A program made the position numbers and the translations under genes. This document shows positions 54,323 to 63,876 of a stretch of 64,000 nucleotides of DNA, piece after piece. The notes beneath the pieces were generated by a model. That model was given only the letters and a program-made list of their open reading frames with translations, searched no databases and was not told where the DNA came from. Source of the stretch: Paenibacillus zeirhizosphaerae (GTDB taxonomy: Bacteria > Bacillota > Bacilli > Paenibacillales > Paenibacillaceae); contig NZ_JAPCKK010000034.1 in NCBI RefSeq assembly GCF_030705605.1, positions 206,335-270,334 of the forward strand, read 5' to 3'. Numbering within the stretch: position 1 is the stretch's first letter; each line of letters begins with the position of its first letter.

Positions 54323-55510
54323 TTACAGAATGCCGGGAGCCGTCGCGCCCGATTTGTATGTGTAAACGGCTTCGTACATTGGTTCTCCACCAGAAGGCTC
54401 CCTGCCTCCAATAAGCCGGGTAACCACGGTATTTCCTGCCGAGCGAAGCTCGGCCGCTTTTTGAAAGGCTTCCTTACGTCCTGATTCGTCATACCTGATC
54501 AAAACAGGAAGCTTAACAGGCGTCTGAATGCCTTCGATGCCATCCACGATCCGGTTCGTCTTCAGTGCGAAGCCTGTGGCGGGAACGGCGCGTCCGAACT
54601 GCTGAAGAAGATTATCGTACCGCCCTCCGCTGCACACAGGCGAACCGATTTCACCTGCATAACCTTCAAAAGTCATGCCCGTATAATAGGAGAAATCCCC
54701 GATCATCGTCAAATCAATCAGCACATGCTCAGCCACACCGTAGGCTTCCAGCACCTCCCACACCTTGCACAGGTGGGAAATGGAGGACAATGCCTGCGGC
54801 TCCATACTGAGCGCCTCGGCCTGCTCGCAGATTTCCTTGCCACCGCGCAGTCTTAATATCGATTCCAGCTTGCTCAAGTGATCCCGGCTAATATCCAGCC
54901 CGCCTATAGCCGCCCGGTAACCAACCACGTCCCTCTTCAGCAGCAGCTCCTTCAGCTCCTCCTGCTCTTTTGCTCGGCCCGGAATGATCTCCTCAAACAG
55001 TCCGTTCAGGAACCCTACATGGCCCATTGCAATCTTGAAAGAACGTACCCCCGCAGCCTGCAGCGAGGCAATCGCCAAGGCCACCACCTCAGCATCTGCT
55101 TCAGGCGAATCATCCCCGACCAGCTCAAGTCCTGTTTGAAAAAATTCCGCCTCCCTGCCCGCTTCTTCCTCAATAGCGCGAAACACGTTGGCGTGGTAGG
55201 ACAATCTCAGCGGCAATACCTCTTCCTTCAACAAAGAAGATACGACCCGTGCGATTGGCGCCGTCATATCCCCCCGCAGCACGAGTGTCGTGCCCCGGTT
55301 GTTAAGGAGCTTAAAAAGCTTCTGATCCGAGGTGGAGCTGGCCACCCCGACCGTATCGTAATATTCCATCGTGGGGGTCATAATTTGCCGGTACCCCCAA
55401 CGTTCCATGCATTCCAGTACGTTGCGCTCAATGGCACGCAGCTTGCTGACCGCACGCGGCAGGTAATCCCTGACGCCGACCGGCTTTTCAAAACCTTTCG
55501 GTTTGGACAT
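54323..55510 (-). CDS. hisZ: ATP phosphoribosyltransferase regulatory subunit
   Basis: 395 residues; paralogue of histidyl-tRNA synthetase with class II core motifs (VGVRDYLPRAVSKLRAIERNVLECMERWGYRQIMTPTMEY, LVLRGDMTAPIARVVSSLL, DFSYYTGMTFEGYAGEIGSPVCSGGRYDNLL) but no anticodon-binding domain. Forms a hetero-octamer with HisG and confers histidine feedback. First gene of the operon; upstream region 55511-55650 shows an AT-rich promoter area but no T-box that I can recognise. Confidence 0.95.
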   Translation of the reverse strand: MSKPKGFEKPVGVRDYLPRAVSKLRAIERNVLECMERWGYRQIMTPTMEYYDTVGVASSTSDQKLFKLLNNRGTTLVLRGDMTAPIARVVSSLLKEEVLPLRLSYHANVFRAIEEEAGREAEFFQTGLELVGDDSPEADAEVVALAIASLQAAGVRSFKIAMGHVGFLNGLFEEIIPGRAKEQEELKELLLKRDVVGYRAAIGGLDISRDHLSKLESILRLRGGKEICEQAEALSMEPQALSSISHLCKVWEVLEAYGVAEHVLIDLTMIGDFSYYTGMTFEGYAGEIGSPVCSGGRYDNLLQQFGRAVPATGFALKTNRIVDGIEGIQTPVKLPVLIRYDESGRKEAFQKAAELRSAGNTVVTRLIGGREPSGGEPMYEAVYTYKSGATAPGIL

Positions 55511-55658
55511 ATATCATTTCACCCCGATAGCTTGATTATCATACTCTTTATTATGGTAAAGTGCTAACAAACTAAAGTATGCATAATATATTAACACGCC
55601 GCCCAGGCGCCCGTCAAACTACCCTTGCCCAGGCACTTTACGACCATATAACAAAAAA

Positions 55659-55691
55659 AGCCATGCGGGTATAGGATTACCCGTACAGCCA
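55659..55691 (-). terminator. Terminator of the acyltransferase gene
   Basis: Imperfect stem with CGGGTA/TACCCG core followed by CTTTTTTTGTT on the minus strand, just past the acyltransferase stop. Confidence 0.6.
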
Positions 55692-55709
55692 TTTTGCCAA
55701 CCCCATCTG

Positions 55710-56906
55710 TCACACATCAGCCTTTTGGGTCAGGCCCGTAACATGCCTTTGTTTGATTTTCCCCACAGCCAGATATGATTTCGGCACACTTCCCAGAAAG
55801 AATCTCACAAACGGAACATATCTGAAGGCGCAAACGACGATGAACCAGGTCATGAACAGCGCCGCAAGCAGCCCGCCCCAAATCCAGACCACATAGGTGA
55901 AGGAGTCGATGGGAATATAATAACGGAAGCGACGGTATATGGCCAAAATCAGCGGATGCACCAGATAGATCGCAAAGGAGGCCTCTCCAAGCCTGATCAG
56001 GAAAGTTACCACGCGCTGTGACGCCTGATCGTACAGGCGGAATGCGGCCTGCAGCAGCACCAGCGACGACAGCATCGTATGCACATTCCACAGCAGCTCA
56101 TACCATAACGAATTGACCCAAATGTCATCATGCCGGCCATAATACCAGAGTGTCACATGAAACAACGATACGATCAGCCAGTAGCCCCATAAGAGAAAGG
56201 TCCATCTTTTCTGATCGGCAGACATTTTCCTCCACGACGACTTCAACCAGCCTCTGAACTTATCGAAATGCAAAGCGACAAAAGCTCCCATCATATAATA
56301 AGCCAGATACGAAATAGCGTAACTTCCTTTATTCGGAATCTGCCATTCATATTTATTCAAGAAAATAAAAATCCATTGCAGCGCAAGCCCGATCGGGATC
56401 GCCCAGCGCACCACAAAACGTGAAGACTGCAGCAGCTTCAGTATAAACGGAAACAGGATGTAAAATTGCACACTGATAAACACAAAATATAAATGGGTGT
56501 AGACCGAGCCTGTCAGCAGCTTACCCACAAAGCTGGTCAATTGCTCCATCAGCGGCTGCCCCAGCAAACCGTTGACCTGTTGGGACACCACAAAATACCC
56601 AATTGAGATAACCACATAGGGCAGCAAAATGTAGCCCAGTCTCTTTCCATAAAAACGGCTTACCAGTTCCCGATTCAACGGCCTGTCGTAATAGTTGTAG
56701 AACAGCACAAAGCTGCTAAGAAAAATAAACGACGGTGTTCCATACTTGAAAAAAATGTTTGCAAAATTCAGTATAAAATAATAAGGCGAATCCAAGGCCT
56801 GAACACCGGCAGCGTATGATGTGGCATGCACATGAAGAACACCAAGAATAGCAATAGCCCGGAAAATGTCAAGCTGCGGCAACCTTTCCTTCTGCCGCGC
56901 CACCAT
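55710..56906 (-). CDS. Acyltransferase 3 family integral membrane protein (OafA/YrhL-like)
   Basis: 398 residues from ATG 56906 (GGGGGA six bases upstream; GTG at 56912 lies on the SD). About ten membrane helices; family signature near the start LPQLDIFRAIAILGVLHVHATSY, with the catalytic His in that helix, and SFAIYLVHPLILAIY late. Such proteins move acyl groups onto extracellular polysaccharides or wall polymers. It lies between the his operon and yvoF, which is a predicted O-acetyltransferase. Confidence 0.85.
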   Translation of the reverse strand: MVARQKERLPQLDIFRAIAILGVLHVHATSYAAGVQALDSPYYFILNFANIFFKYGTPSFIFLSSFVLFYNYYDRPLNRELVSRFYGKRLGYILLPYVVISIGYFVVSQQVNGLLGQPLMEQLTSFVGKLLTGSVYTHLYFVFISVQFYILFPFILKLLQSSRFVVRWAIPIGLALQWIFIFLNKYEWQIPNKGSYAISYLAYYMMGAFVALHFDKFRGWLKSSWRKMSADQKRWTFLLWGYWLIVSLFHVTLWYYGRHDDIWVNSLWYELLWNVHTMLSSLVLLQAAFRLYDQASQRVVTFLIRLGEASFAIYLVHPLILAIYRRFRYYIPIDSFTYVVWIWGGLLAALFMTWFIVVCAFRYVPFVRFFLGSVPKSYLAVGKIKQRHVTGLTQKADV

Positions 56907-57017
56907 GGCCACTCCCCCTTTGTAGTTAACTGACCATTCAACGATACCGGATTATGTAGTTCATTTCAACGGATACCACTAGTTACCCCAATTTCCTGCC
57001 CGCTGTCGCTTGCACAT

Positions 57018-57050
57018 AAAAGCCCGAAACCACTAGGGTCTCGGGCTTTT
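57018..57050 (-). terminator. Terminator of hprK-lgt-ppaX-yvoF
   Basis: AAAAGCCCGAgACC...GGTtTCGGGCTTTT stem; minus-strand tail ATGTGC with TTTT in the stem end. Lies between yvoF and the acyltransferase gene. Confidence 0.8.
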
Positions 57051-57079
57051 AGGCCAGCTAAATCGAATGGGAAAAATAG

Positions 57080-57565
57080 TTATTTAGTCCCGCCCAGCTC
57101 CCGCAGCGGATTACCGCCTACAAAGGCGCCGGGAGGAACATTTTTATGCACCACCGAGCCGGCGGCGACCACCGCCCCGTCTCCTATCGTAATCCCGGGC
57201 AAAATCGTCGTATTTGCCCCGATCAGCACCTCATCTCCGATGATCACCTGACCGAGCCGGTATTCCTTGATCAAATATTCATGCGCAAGAATAGTCGTAT
57301 TGTAGCCAATAACCGTATTGCGGCCGATCGATATTTTTTCCGGAAAAAACACGTCAACCATCACCATCAGTCCAAAAGAGGTATGCTCCCCGACCTTCAT
57401 GCCAAGCAGACGGCGATAAATCCAGTTCTTCAGAGGCAGCACCGGACAATAACGTGCAAGCTGAATGCAAATGAAATTTTTAATACCCTTCCATGGACTC
57501 ACGGTTTTATAGATCTGCCATAAAGCGTTGTGACCCTCTACAGGGTACCGTTCCACGTTTCTCAC
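57080..57565 (-). CDS. yvoF: Hexapeptide-repeat (left-handed beta-helix) acetyltransferase, YvoF-like
   Basis: 161 residues, GTG start overlapping the ppaX stop by 4 bases. Hexapeptide repeats SIGRNTVIGYNTTILAHEYL, VIIGDEVLIGANTTILPGITIGDGAVVAAGSVV with the catalytic-type His in LAHEY. In Bacillus yvoF follows ppaX in the same order. Substrate unknown. Confidence 0.87.
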   Translation of the reverse strand: MRNVERYPVEGHNALWQIYKTVSPWKGIKNFICIQLARYCPVLPLKNWIYRRLLGMKVGEHTSFGLMVMVDVFFPEKISIGRNTVIGYNTTILAHEYLIKEYRLGQVIIGDEVLIGANTTILPGITIGDGAVVAAGSVVHKNVPPGAFVGGNPLRELGGTK

Positions 57566-58215
57566 TTGGCTTCCGTGCCTTGACTGACGAGCTCCAGCAG
57601 GTCGGTCATATCGCTCAGCATAAAATCCGGATTATAGCCGCGCAGTGTTTCTTCCCCTTTCAAGGACCACACCACTCCTGCGGATCGCACCCCGGCTGCT
57701 TGAGCCGCCAAAATATCAAACGAGCTGTCCCCCACCATCAGCGTATGGGCAGGATCCGCGTTCAGCTCCTGAACAGCCTTCAGTACAGGTTCAGCATGCG
57801 GCTTGGGATGCTCCACATCATCTACCGTCACGATGCTTTCCATATACGAGATCAGATCGAACATTTCCAGCACACGGATCGTTGTAGGCCTGATTTTGGT
57901 GGTCACTACCCCAAGCTTAATTCCCTGTTCATGCAGCGTCTTAACAACCTCAAGAACATTCGGAAACGGCCTCACCCTGTCATCATGATGAATGGTATTG
58001 TAGGCGCGATAACCCTTAACAAACTCGCCCACTTCTGACAACCCTGTAAAGGCGCGCAGTTGGTTCTCCAACGTTCCGCCCATGTGCGGAATGATCAATT
58101 CCCTTGTCAGCGGCTGCGCTGTTTTGTCCTTCATAATATGGAGAAATGAACTGATAATCAGCTCATTCGTATCTATAATCGTGCCGTCCAAATCGAACAA
58201 AATGGTATTGATCAT
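57562..58215 (-). CDS. ppaX: Pyrophosphatase PpaX, HAD family
   Basis: 217 residues. HAD motifs FDLDGTIIDTNELI, VVTTKIRPTT, DDVEHPKPHAEPVLKA and MVGDSSFDILAAQAAG. In Bacillus PpaX hydrolyses the pyrophosphate made when HprK dephosphorylates P-Ser-HPr. It shares the hprK operon. Confidence 0.93.
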   Translation of the reverse strand: MINTILFDLDGTIIDTNELIISSFLHIMKDKTAQPLTRELIIPHMGGTLENQLRAFTGLSEVGEFVKGYRAYNTIHHDDRVRPFPNVLEVVKTLHEQGIKLGVVTTKIRPTTIRVLEMFDLISYMESIVTVDDVEHPKPHAEPVLKAVQELNADPAHTLMVGDSSFDILAAQAAGVRSAGVVWSLKGEETLRGYNPDFMLSDMTDLLELVSQGTEAK

Positions 58216-58217
58216 AA

Positions 58218-59264
58218 CTACTCCTTCTTATGCTGGTCTGCAATCGGAATTTCAGGCTGCTCCGGTGTATTCTCTGGCTGGATGGCACGTTCCTCCTGAA
58301 GCTGTCCCTTCTCCTCTGCTCCCGTATCCGGCACCTGATCTGCCGTAGACTTGCTGGATACAATCGGATCGCTGTATCGTTCTTGTGCCTGTTTCGTCTT
58401 ACGCCGTACGGCAATAAGTATAATCGCGGCTATAATCAGGCCAACAGCCAGCAGCTGGGAGATACGCACATCCCCGTAAGCCGGATCCAGGTATCCTGGT
58501 TCGAATCCGAGCCATACCATCGGAGACCAGAGGGCATTCATGAATGAAACCAGCCATTCCGGTCCTTGGAAGGCCAGACTGTCCGTTCTCAGCCGCTCTA
58601 TGAAAAAACGACCAATCGAGTACCATATGAAGTAAGAAGCAAACAGTTCACCTGCACGGAGGAACGGCCGTCTGCGGAGGATAAGCAGCAAAATAACGCC
58701 CGCTAAACTCCACAAGGACTCATATAAAAAGGTCGGGTGGTGATATACGCCGTTCACATTCATCTGGTTCACAATGAAGTCAGGAAGGTTCAACTGCGAA
58801 CGCAGGAACGATTCCTCGACAGGTCCGCCGTAGGCTTCCTGATTGACGAAGTTTCCCCATCGTCCAATCATTTGTCCAATCAGAAGACCCGGAGCGCAAA
58901 TATCGGCAATGCGCCAGAAATTATAGCCTTTATAGCGGAAATAAATGACCCCGCAGATGATCGCGCCGATCAAGGCGCCATAGATCGCGATGCCGCCGTT
59001 CCATATTTTGAATACATCCCAAAGGTTGTCCCGGTAGTCCTCCCATTTGAAGGCAACATAATAAATCCGGGCACCAATAATCGCAGACGGAACCCCGAGC
59101 AGAAGCATATCCATAAAAAACTCCTGGGATATTCCGTAACGTTTACCCTCACGAATTGCCACCATCAGCCCGACAAGCGCCGCCAATCCGAGAATGATTC
59201 CGTACCAGTGTACCCGCAGGGGCCCGATCGCAAACGCAATCGGGTCGATCAGCAAAGTTGCCAT
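58218..59264 (-). CDS. lgt: Prolipoprotein diacylglyceryl transferase with long hydrophilic tail
   Basis: 348 residues. Seven membrane helices; Lgt signature MIGRWGNFVNQEAYGGPV and active YHPTFLYESLWSLAG. The last about 65 residues (RRKTKQAQERYSDPIVSSKSTADQVPDTGAEEK...QHKKE) are a hydrophilic, probably cytoplasmic extension beyond the usual length. Adds diacylglyceryl to lipoprotein cysteines. Confidence 0.95.
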   Translation of the reverse strand: MATLLIDPIAFAIGPLRVHWYGIILGLAALVGLMVAIREGKRYGISQEFFMDMLLLGVPSAIIGARIYYVAFKWEDYRDNLWDVFKIWNGGIAIYGALIGAIICGVIYFRYKGYNFWRIADICAPGLLIGQMIGRWGNFVNQEAYGGPVEESFLRSQLNLPDFIVNQMNVNGVYHHPTFLYESLWSLAGVILLLILRRRPFLRAGELFASYFIWYSIGRFFIERLRTDSLAFQGPEWLVSFMNALWSPMVWLGFEPGYLDPAYGDVRISQLLAVGLIIAAIILIAVRRKTKQAQERYSDPIVSSKSTADQVPDTGAEEKGQLQEERAIQPENTPEQPEIPIADQHKKE

Positions 59265-59300
59265 ATCCTTTAATCACTCCTTGTTTTACCCTTTGCGCTT

Positions 59301-60239
59301 TTAGTCCATATCATCCATATCCTCGGAAATGGTGGCGGTTAGCTTATTCGTAAACTGAAGTGCTGCATTGTAGCCCATCTGCTTCAGACGGTAATTCATG
59401 GCCGCCACTTCGATAATGACAGCAAGGTTTCGTCCCGGTCGTACCGGAATAGTTACGAGTGGAACATCCGTATCAATGATGCGCGTTGTCTCTTCATCGA
59501 GTCCCAGGCGGTCGTATTGTTTATCCTGTTGCCATGCTTCCAGCCGCACGACCAGCGTAATTCTCTTGTTATTGCGAATTGCACCAGCTCCGAACAGAGT
59601 CATAACATTAATAATACCTACTCCGCGGATTTCAAGCAGATGCCGGATCAGCTCCGGCGCAGTGCCGTGCAGTTGAAAATCAGAGGTCTGCCGGATTTCC
59701 ACCGCATCATCCGCAACAAGGCGGTGACCGCGTTTCACCAGTTCCAGCGCGGTTTCACTCTTGCCGATGCCGCTGCCGCCAGTAATCAGCATACCCACAC
59801 CATATACATCACACAGCACGCCATGAATGGTCGCGGTGGGTGCCAGCTTGCGTTCCAGAAAGCCCGTAATGCGGCTGGATAAAATAGTAGTAGCCATGCT
59901 GCTGCGCACCACGGGAATATTGCGCTCGGAGCTGATATCGATAAGCTCCTGCGGCACATCAAGCCCACGGGTGATTACAATACAAGGCGTCTGCTCCGTG
60001 CATAACCGGTCCATCCGATCCCGTCGGTCTTCAGCGGGCAGCATAGAAACAAAGGCAAGCTCTGTTCTGCCGAGCAACTGAACCCGTTCCTGCGGATGAT
60101 ATTCAAAATAGCCCGCCATCTCCAGGCCGGGCCGATTCAGGTCATCTACCGTAATGGCTCTGCGAAGTCCCTGCTCTCCCGATATAACCTCTAAGTGGAA
60201 CTGCTGTACAAGCTCGGATACTTTAACTTTTTTCGGCAT
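59301..60239 (-). CDS. hprK: HPr kinase/phosphorylase
   Basis: 312 residues. Walker A in TGGSGIGKSETALELVKRGHRLVADDAVEI, HPrK family signature EIRGVGIINVMTLFGAGAIR, and K-rich C-terminal helix. Phosphorylates Ser46 of HPr for catabolite repression and reverses it. First gene of hprK-lgt-ppaX-yvoF; its target, an HPr-like protein, is at 39460. Confidence 0.97.
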   Translation of the reverse strand: MPKKVKVSELVQQFHLEVISGEQGLRRAITVDDLNRPGLEMAGYFEYHPQERVQLLGRTELAFVSMLPAEDRRDRMDRLCTEQTPCIVITRGLDVPQELIDISSERNIPVVRSSMATTILSSRITGFLERKLAPTATIHGVLCDVYGVGMLITGGSGIGKSETALELVKRGHRLVADDAVEIRQTSDFQLHGTAPELIRHLLEIRGVGIINVMTLFGAGAIRNNKRITLVVRLEAWQQDKQYDRLGLDEETTRIIDTDVPLVTIPVRPGRNLAVIIEVAAMNYRLKQMGYNAALQFTNKLTATISEDMDDMD

Positions 60240-60393
60240 TGTTTTATTTTCTTCCTTTCAGCCTCATCCAGTGTGTCCATACGGAAATCTGTTCATGTGT
60301 AACGAAATTTAATGTACGTATCCCCATCGTAAAGGAATTTGTAGCTGATTGCAATGCTCTGACAATTGTCGTAGCGGTTCCAAAAACACCAAA

Positions 60394-60421
60394 AACCGCC
60401 TGTCACTCAGGACAGACGGTT
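60394..60421 (-). terminator. Terminator of the MsmX/UgpC ATPase gene
   Basis: AACCGtCTGTC/GACAGgCGGTT stem with TTTTTGG on the minus strand. Confidence 0.85.
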
Positions 60422-60442
60422 CACTGGTTCTTCTGCAAAAGA

Positions 60443-61567
60443 TTACTCTGCAATCAGAACGTTCAATTCGGATTCTTTATCAAAGATATGAGCTTTGTTC
60501 ATGTCAATCGCCATCTTGGCTGAAGAGCCTTCACGTGTATTTGAGCGTCCGTCTACACGGGCGATAACCGTGTCGTTGCCAGCACCGCTCAGATAAAGCA
60601 GCATTTCATGGCCCAGGTTTTCGGTTACATCCACATTAGATGTAAAGATCGTTTTCGGAGAAGCCTCCAGGAATACCGGCTCCTCATGAATGTCCTCTGG
60701 ACGAACGCCCAGAATGACTTCTTTATTGTTGTAACCTTTCCCTTTCAGCAGTTGCGCTTTACCTTCAGGCACAAGCAGTTCCATATTAGGAGCTGTAAAA
60801 TACGTACCGCCATCTTTCTCGGAAAGCTTGCCGGTAATAAAGTTCATCGTAGGAGAACCGATAAAGCCCGCAACAAACAGGTTTACCGGACGGTTGTACA
60901 GCTCATCCGGGGATGCAGCCTGCTGAATAATACCGTCTTTCATAACTACGATGCGGTCGCCCATCGTCATAGCCTCAACCTGGTCATGCGTTACGTAAAT
61001 AACAGTAGTCTCCAGACGTTTGGCCAGCTTAGTAATTTCTGCACGCATTTGTCCGCGCAGCTTCGCATCGAGGTTGGAGAGCGGCTCATCCATCAAGAAT
61101 ACTTGCGGGTCACGTACAATCGCACGTCCCAAGGCCACACGCTGACGCTGACCACCGGACAGCGCTTTCGGCTTGCGGTCAAGCAAATGCTCAATGTCCA
61201 AAATTTTTGCTGCTTCCCGTACACGTTTGTCGATTTCATCCTTCTTCACCTTACGGAGCTTCAAACCAAAAGCCATGTTTTGGTATACGTTCATGTGTGG
61301 GTAAAGGGCATAGGATTGGAACACCATCGCGATGTCACGGTCTTTCGGAGCCACATCGTTCACAACACGATCACCGATATACAGCTTGCCGTCGGAGATT
61401 TCCTCCAGACCTGCAATCATGCGAAGTGTTGTTGATTTACCGCAGCCGGACGGACCTACCAATACCAGAAACTCTTTATCCTGAATGTCGAGGTTAACAT
61501 CAATAACGGTTGCTTTGTCAGCACCCGGATACTTTTTGAAAATATGCTCTAAACGTACACCTGCCAT
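60443..61567 (-). CDS. Sugar ABC transporter ATP-binding protein (MsmX/UgpC type)
   Basis: 374 residues. GPSGCGKSTTLRMIAGL, Q-loop VFQSYALYPHM, ALSGGQRQRVALGRA, FLMDEPLSNLDAKLR, THDQVEAMTMGDRI, then the C-terminal TOBE/regulatory domain (NNKEVILGVRPEDIHEE). A lone ATPase with no permeases beside it, like MsmX in Bacillus, which energises several oligosaccharide importers. Confidence 0.92.
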   Translation of the reverse strand: MAGVRLEHIFKKYPGADKATVIDVNLDIQDKEFLVLVGPSGCGKSTTLRMIAGLEEISDGKLYIGDRVVNDVAPKDRDIAMVFQSYALYPHMNVYQNMAFGLKLRKVKKDEIDKRVREAAKILDIEHLLDRKPKALSGGQRQRVALGRAIVRDPQVFLMDEPLSNLDAKLRGQMRAEITKLAKRLETTVIYVTHDQVEAMTMGDRIVVMKDGIIQQAASPDELYNRPVNLFVAGFIGSPTMNFITGKLSEKDGGTYFTAPNMELLVPEGKAQLLKGKGYNNKEVILGVRPEDIHEEPVFLEASPKTIFTSNVDVTENLGHEMLLYLSGAGNDTVIARVDGRSNTREGSSAKMAIDMNKAHIFDKESELNVLIAE

Positions 61568-61670
61568 GGCTTTTGCCTCCCTGAATCGAATTATGAAATC
61601 GAATACATTTCTTAATCTTATATTACCCCGATCATGTTATGGGTGGCTATCCACAAACTGCACAAAAAAA

Positions 61671-62837
61671 CTATTTGCTTTTTGTTACTTTGTACAATAA
61701 CAAGATAAGGCGCACCAATACAGCATCATTAAACGTCCGGACATCCAGCCCGCTTTCCTGCTTGATTTTATCCAACCGGTAAATCAGCGTATTGCGGTGA
61801 ATATACAGCCTTTTGGCCGTTTCGCTGACGTTGCAATCCAATTGAAAAAAGGTGTCCAGCGTGCTTAAGGTTTCCGTATCCCCAAACAGACCTGAACCAA
61901 CACCCGCCTGCTGAATAAAACCTCGTCTCTGCTCATCCGGAATGCTGTAGAGCAGCCTTTCCAACCTTAGCTCCCATGGGAGATGAATATGCTCGGATAC
62001 ATGGAACAGCTTACCCAGGTGCAGCGTCTCCCGCAGCAACGACAATGTTCCCGGAAGACCCTTCGTTGGCAGAAGCGGCTTAGCCACGGATACATGGAAT
62101 ACGCCGCCCCATTCACTGGCGATCAGCTCATACAGACCTAGTGCGAAAGCGGTCAGCACTTCTTCAATAGGCTCGGAAAGATCTTTGTCCCGCTCGTCTT
62201 CCCCCCCCAACACCAAATTCTCGTTAGCCAGAATGAGCCATTCCTTCTGTTCCAACGGTACCAACAGCACATCTCCTCCCAAATAGGTATCCAAGAGCTT
62301 GTTCATCTGAGAGTAGGAGGTATCCCAAGCCTGATGTGAACCATCTCCCTGAAGCAGGAGCGGAACCATTCGGTTAACCAGGGCTTCTGACAGCTTCAGA
62401 GCCTCGGGAGGCAGTTCACTCTCATCTGTGCTCTGCTGAAGCAGCCAGCGCCCGAACCGGCTCATGCGTTCCTCTTCACTCATTGTGCTTTCATGTGTCT
62501 GTACGGACCCAGTCTGCAAACCAGCCAGCAACGCTTCAATTAATTGCCGTTCTCTAGGCGTAATTTGGTGCTCCTCCACCGTAAAAGCCACCTTGTCTTC
62601 TGGACCATTATAATATGGAAAAAACACTAGCTTATCATATAAAAAGGCTTTGGAGGCTAAGCCACTGTCCGATTTCCCCTTCTCTAGCAAGTCCGACAGT
62701 GTCGGATCCACGTTATCCGTTAAAGAAACTTTGCCAATGGGAACCCCCATAATTTGCTGAAGCTGCTGCTGTATAGACTCGGCAGATTTCACTTCATCAC
62801 CGCTCTTCAGTTTATTAATGTAGCTCGAAAGTTTCAT
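61671..62837 (-). CDS. PucR/CdaR-type helix-turn-helix transcriptional regulator
   Basis: 388 residues. The C-terminal 60 residues (LDTFFQLDCNVSETAKRLYIHRNTLIYRLDKIKQESGLDVRTFNDAVLVRLILLL) are the PucR HTH_30 module. The N-terminal region is helical and not recognised. It lies upstream of the MsmX-like ATPase (gap 103 bases) and may control sugar uptake; the link is inference. Confidence 0.85.
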   Translation of the reverse strand: MKLSSYINKLKSGDEVKSAESIQQQLQQIMGVPIGKVSLTDNVDPTLSDLLEKGKSDSGLASKAFLYDKLVFFPYYNGPEDKVAFTVEEHQITPRERQLIEALLAGLQTGSVQTHESTMSEEERMSRFGRWLLQQSTDESELPPEALKLSEALVNRMVPLLLQGDGSHQAWDTSYSQMNKLLDTYLGGDVLLVPLEQKEWLILANENLVLGGEDERDKDLSEPIEEVLTAFALGLYELIASEWGGVFHVSVAKPLLPTKGLPGTLSLLRETLHLGKLFHVSEHIHLPWELRLERLLYSIPDEQRRGFIQQAGVGSGLFGDTETLSTLDTFFQLDCNVSETAKRLYIHRNTLIYRLDKIKQESGLDVRTFNDAVLVRLILLLYKVTKSK

Positions 62838-62887
62838 CGCAATTCGTATACTTCAGTAGACATGCTACTCCAATATAGCTGAATATG

Positions 62888-62922
62888 CGAAAAAAGCCAT
62901 CAACCGTAGTTGATGACTTTTA
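62888..62922 (-). terminator. Terminator of the tRNA cluster
   Basis: AAGTCATCAAC/GTTGATGGCTT stem followed by TTTTTCGC on the minus strand. Confidence 0.85.
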
Positions 62923-62925
62923 GGA

Positions 62926-62998
62926 TGAGCCATGAAGGACTCGAACCTTCGACACCCTGATTAAAAGTCAGGTGCTCTACCAACTGAGCTAATGGCTC
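62926..62998 (-). tRNA. tRNA-Lys (TTT)
   Basis: Acceptor GAGCCAT/ATGGCTC, anticodon arm CTGAC-TTTTAA-TCAG region with TTT, T arm GAAGGTTCGAGTCCTTC. CCA not encoded. Confidence 0.95.
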
Positions 62999-63005
62999 TT
63001 AAAAC

Positions 63006-63091
63006 TGGTGGAGGCTGATGGATTCGAACCACCGAACTCGTAAGAGAACAGATTTACAGTCTGCTGCGTTTGGCCACTTCGCTAAGCCTCC
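63006..63091 (-). tRNA. tRNA-Tyr (GTA)
   Basis: Class II with a variable arm; anticodon loop CTGTAAA; acceptor GGAGGCT/AGCCTCC; encoded CCA. Confidence 0.95.
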
Positions 63092-63099
63092 ATATAAAG

Positions 63100-63172
<73 letters not shown>

Positions 63173-63237
63173 ATAAACAAAAAAAATAAAGTGTGCAGGG
63201 CTATCCCTTACCACTTTACCGCTGTAATAATACAAAA

Positions 63238-63270
63238 GTTAAATGGTAGAACCGACGAGTCTTGATTAAA
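63238..63270 (-). repeat. Degenerate partial copy of the tRNA-Asp 3' end
   Basis: GTTAAATGG-tAGaACCGACGaG resembles GTTAAATGG-CGGAACCGACGGG of the neighbouring tRNA-Asp and then diverges. It looks like a decayed tRNA 3' copy, about 60 bases past the real one. Confidence 0.5.
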
Positions 63271-63297
63271 CTCTCATCCCTTAAAGCATAAGTTAAA

Positions 63298-63374
63298 TGG
63301 CGGAACCGACGGGATTCGAACCCGCGATCTCCTGCGTGACAGGCAGGCATGTTAGGCCTCTACACCACGGTTCC
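63298..63374 (-). tRNA. tRNA-Asp (GTC)
   Basis: Anticodon arm CCTGC-CTGTCAC-GCAGG; acceptor GGAACCG/CGGTTCC; encoded CCA. Confidence 0.95.
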
Positions 63375-63388
63375 ACATTCACTTGAAA

Positions 63389-63464
<76 letters not shown>

Positions 63465-63469
63465 ATATA

Positions 63470-63545
63470 TGGTGGAGGCTGAGGGGATCGAACCCCCGAC
63501 CCTCTGCTTGTAAGGCAGATGCTCTCCCAGCTGAGCTAAGCCTCC
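63470..63545 (-). tRNA. tRNA-Val (TAC)
   Basis: Anticodon loop CTTACAA; acceptor GGAGGCT/AGCCTCC; encoded CCA. Confidence 0.95.
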
Positions 63546-63555
63546 TGGGTATGTA

Positions 63556-63632
63556 TGGTAGCGGCGGAGGGGATCGAACCCCCGACCTCACGGGTATGAA
63601 CCGTACGCTCTAGCCAGCTGAGCTACACCGCC
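63556..63632 (-). tRNA. tRNA-Met (CAT), elongator type
   Basis: Anticodon loop TTCATAC; acceptor GGCGGTG with CGCCGCT; encoded CCA. The sequence is like the elongator tRNA-Met of Bacillus rather than the initiator. Confidence 0.9.
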
Positions 63633-63651
63633 ATAATCATATGAAACTCTA

Positions 63652-63740
63652 CGGAGAGAGAGGGATTCGAACCCTCGCACCGCTTACGCAGTCTAACCCC
63701 TTAGCAGAGGGTCCCCTTATAGCCACTTGGGTATCTCTCC
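63652..63740 (-). tRNA. tRNA-Ser (GCT)
   Basis: Class II with long variable arm; anticodon loop CTGCTAA; acceptor GGAGAGA/TCTCTCC; CCA not encoded. First tRNA after the 23S gene. Confidence 0.95.
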
Positions 63741-63876
63741 AAATAAGCACTTGCTTCGCAAATGCGACCCGCGAGAAATTCGGCACACCACGTATGGCGC
63801 GTATGAATTTCATAGCGCTCAAGGCTGTTACACCCTGAAAACTGGATCCGAAACGTTCATTGCGTCTTCATCATTA

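Noticed and set aside
54301..54492. N-terminal extension of HisG
   Set aside because: It overlaps the coding end of hisZ, and the internal ATG has an excellent SD and gives the normal short-form length.
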